Assembly: GCF_000733945.1 (NCBI RefSeq)
Contig: NZ_JPOL01000002.1
Coordinates: 2,481,001-2,545,000, forward strand
DNA from: Flavimarina sp. Hel_I_48
Lineage (GTDB): Bacteria; Bacteroidota; Bacteroidia; Flavobacteriales; Flavobacteriaceae
Length of the DNA: 64,000 bases
Reading direction: 5' to 3'
In this document: piece after piece, positions 62,778-64,000 of the stretch
Numbering within the stretch: position 1 is the stretch's first letter
Layout: every line of letters starts with the position of its first letter
Translations under genes and position numbers: made by a program
The notes under the pieces: model-generated
Told to the model about the DNA's origin: nothing
The model's database searches: none
What the model saw: only the letters and a program-made list of their open reading frames with translations

Positions 62778-63439
62778 TCCATAACTGTTTTATCTTAAAA
62801 ACGGCCTAAAAGCAGTGTAAAACAACACGTTTTTAGCTGTAAAAGGCAGTTTTATAGCGCTTTTTCATTCGTTTTACGGCCTCTAAATATGTTCGGAAAA
62901 AATTGCTTTAATTATTCGAGTTGAAAAAATTCGAGCAACCTTCGAAATATGTTTGAAAGAAGAATAACCAACTTTACGTTTAAAAGCCCCCATTTTTATC
63001 ATTATCTGTCAAACCGTCCAGTTCTCTATTTTAGATTATGTATAGTTGAAGTTGGTCAATAGTCTGAATATTTTGAATTATCCACTGAAACAAAAGTAGA
63101 ATTCCTTCCGCATTAGTTCCAAATCGAATCTCGTATGTCAAAGGATTGTTATATTCCAATATGGTTATTTCTGCTGTAAATACTAATTATTTCATAATTT
63201 TGCTTTATTTTAATTCGTTTGAATAAAGACAAAAGGCAAATTAATCTGTTGTAATTTATGATTGGGCAATTTCAACTTAAATTTTCATTGTTGGTGATTT
63301 TAAGTACATCTGCTGTTTTTTTAATGGAGACGCCTTAAAATTCAGTTATCACTCTATTGGTTTACTATACTTTAAAAAGTAACCTTAAAAATGCTTCGGT
63401 AAAATAGCTTACGATCAGATTAAAATAAATAGTATAACT
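62778..63439. other. Chromosomal intergenic region
   Basis: About 660 bp, AT-rich, with no ORF, RNA gene or clear promoter that I can support. Probably holds the promoter of the following gene. Confidence 0.5.
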
Positions 63440-64000
63440 ATGAAAACCAGATTATTTGAATCACTGGAAAAGTATTTTGTCCTTGCCTTAATAGTTCTGG
63501 TTTTTCTGTTTTTGGCTCGGGCAGGTGAACTTATGCTGTACAATAGCAATCATGCGCTTCCCGCTGATTTCTTTTCTTTACTTGTTTCTGGCTGGGCGAC
63601 TGATTTTGTTTTGTGGCTGCAATGGCTCTTGATACCCCTTTTGATTTTTGTCCCGTTCTTTATAATTACTCCCAGGATAACTGTTGTGGTCTTTGGTTTT
63701 TTAATCGTTGTATTTTTCGCGGTACATTTACTACTGATAAGTTATTTCAACACTTCATTGGTTTTGCTGGGTTCAGATCTACTGGGCTATTCGCTTGATG
63801 ATATTAAACAAACGGTGGGAGCATCAGGGAGTTTATCATTCGGTTCTGTTCTTCTTTATATTAGCGTGCTCCTGCTGTTGAGTGCAAGTCTGTATTTCTG
63901 TTCAACAAAATATCGCGTTCACAAATACTTTTCGATTTCTTTTATCTTCTTATCGCTTCTACTTATTATACCCCAGGTTTCTAACAGCGTGACTTTCTCA
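63440..64000 (+). CDS. Membrane N-terminus of an LTA-synthase/sulfatase-like protein (partial)
   Basis: From ATG 63440 (MKTRLFESLEKYF) the frame stays open to the window end, 187 codons. Five hydrophobic helices (about 12-32, 55-75, 80-105, 135-155, 165-180) with LLGYSLDDIKQTVGASG (about 114-130) before the fourth. This is the pattern of the membrane half of alkaline-phosphatase-type sulfatases (LTA synthase family). The catalytic half lies beyond the window. Host gene, not part of the element. Confidence 0.6.
   Translation, partial: MKTRLFESLEKYFVLALIVLVFLFLARAGELMLYNSNHALPADFFSLLVSGWATDFVLWLQWLLIPLLIFVPFFIITPRITVVVFGFLIVVFFAVHLLLISYFNTSLVLLGSDLLGYSLDDIKQTVGASGSLSFGSVLLYISVLLLLSASLYFCSTKYRVHKYFSISFIFLSLLLIIPQVSNSVTFS

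Noticed and set aside
62416-62778. Minus-strand ORF of 120 residues
   Set aside because: It is a translation of the tandem repeat with its terminators, with internal repeats of the same period and no family features.
1-64000. CRISPR arrays, rRNA genes and intact insertion sequences
   Set aside because: No regularly spaced direct repeats with unique spacers, no rRNA-like sequence and no transposase ORF were found.

Overview
The window is AT-rich DNA from a member of the Flavobacteriaceae (Bacteroidota). The evidence is the traE-to-traN type IV secretion genes of Bacteroidetes conjugative elements, an RteC-type regulator, imelysin/HTTM/TonB-receptor genes, scarce Shine-Dalgarno sites, and promoters matching the Bacteroidetes pattern TTTG-N19/20-TAnnTTTG. 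Nearly all of it (1 to about 62,457) is the right-hand part of an integrative and conjugative element (ICE). The right boundary is visible as a displaced 3' piece of a tRNA-Leu(TAG) gene next to a tyrosine integrase. The left boundary lies outside the window. The last 1.5 kb is host chromosome.

Layout. 1-2.7 kb: relaxase and coupling protein. 2.8-6.6 kb: a DNA methyltransferase and a predicted PD-(D/E)XK nuclease, inserted as cargo inside the transfer region. 6.7-14.1 kb: leftward tra operon (traE, F, G, I, J, K, M, N and a lipoprotein). 14.2-16.3 kb: an amidase, then an ArsR-controlled mercury uptake operon (merTP, GDCCVxC protein) with no merA. 16.3-19.1 kb: element maintenance genes, namely a DnaC-like loader, a replication protein with iteron-like repeats inside its gene, an excisionase-like HTH protein and rteC. 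19.2-22.8 kb: a frameshifted MFS transporter and a CPH-type CopB ATPase. 23.4-30.2 kb: a HYC_CC_PP protein and an iron-uptake-like operon (DUF4856, imelysin, HTTM, TonB receptor). 30.4-60.8 kb: a long rightward copper/silver region. 60.9-62.4 kb: integrase and attachment site. 62.4-64 kb: tandem repeats and the start of a membrane sulfatase/LTA-synthase-like gene.

How the copper genes appear to work together (inference from families). CPC-type CopA ATPases (two) move Cu(I) out of the cytoplasm, supplied by a CopZ-like chaperone and buffered by a four-helix copper-storage protein. CopB adds a second export route. The periplasm is cleared by a CusA/CusB/TolC-type pump and by a multicopper oxidase fused to a PcoB-like barrel. 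DUF3347 domains occur twice alone and once fused to CusB, and look like periplasmic metal-handling modules. Two regulators that join an HMA-like metal-binding domain to an AraC DNA-binding domain flank the two copper blocks and are the best candidates for copper sensors. A 27-bp repeat upstream of the storage protein and of the second copA may be the site one of them binds.

The most unusual signals are the HMA-AraC regulators and their candidate operator, four ~60-70 nt structured repeats with compensatory changes in the copper cargo, a covarying mini-hairpin placed directly on two tra stop codons, four 33-bp-spaced iterons inside the replication gene, and a 138-bp tandem repeat carrying tRNA-tail and terminator copies at the ICE boundary.
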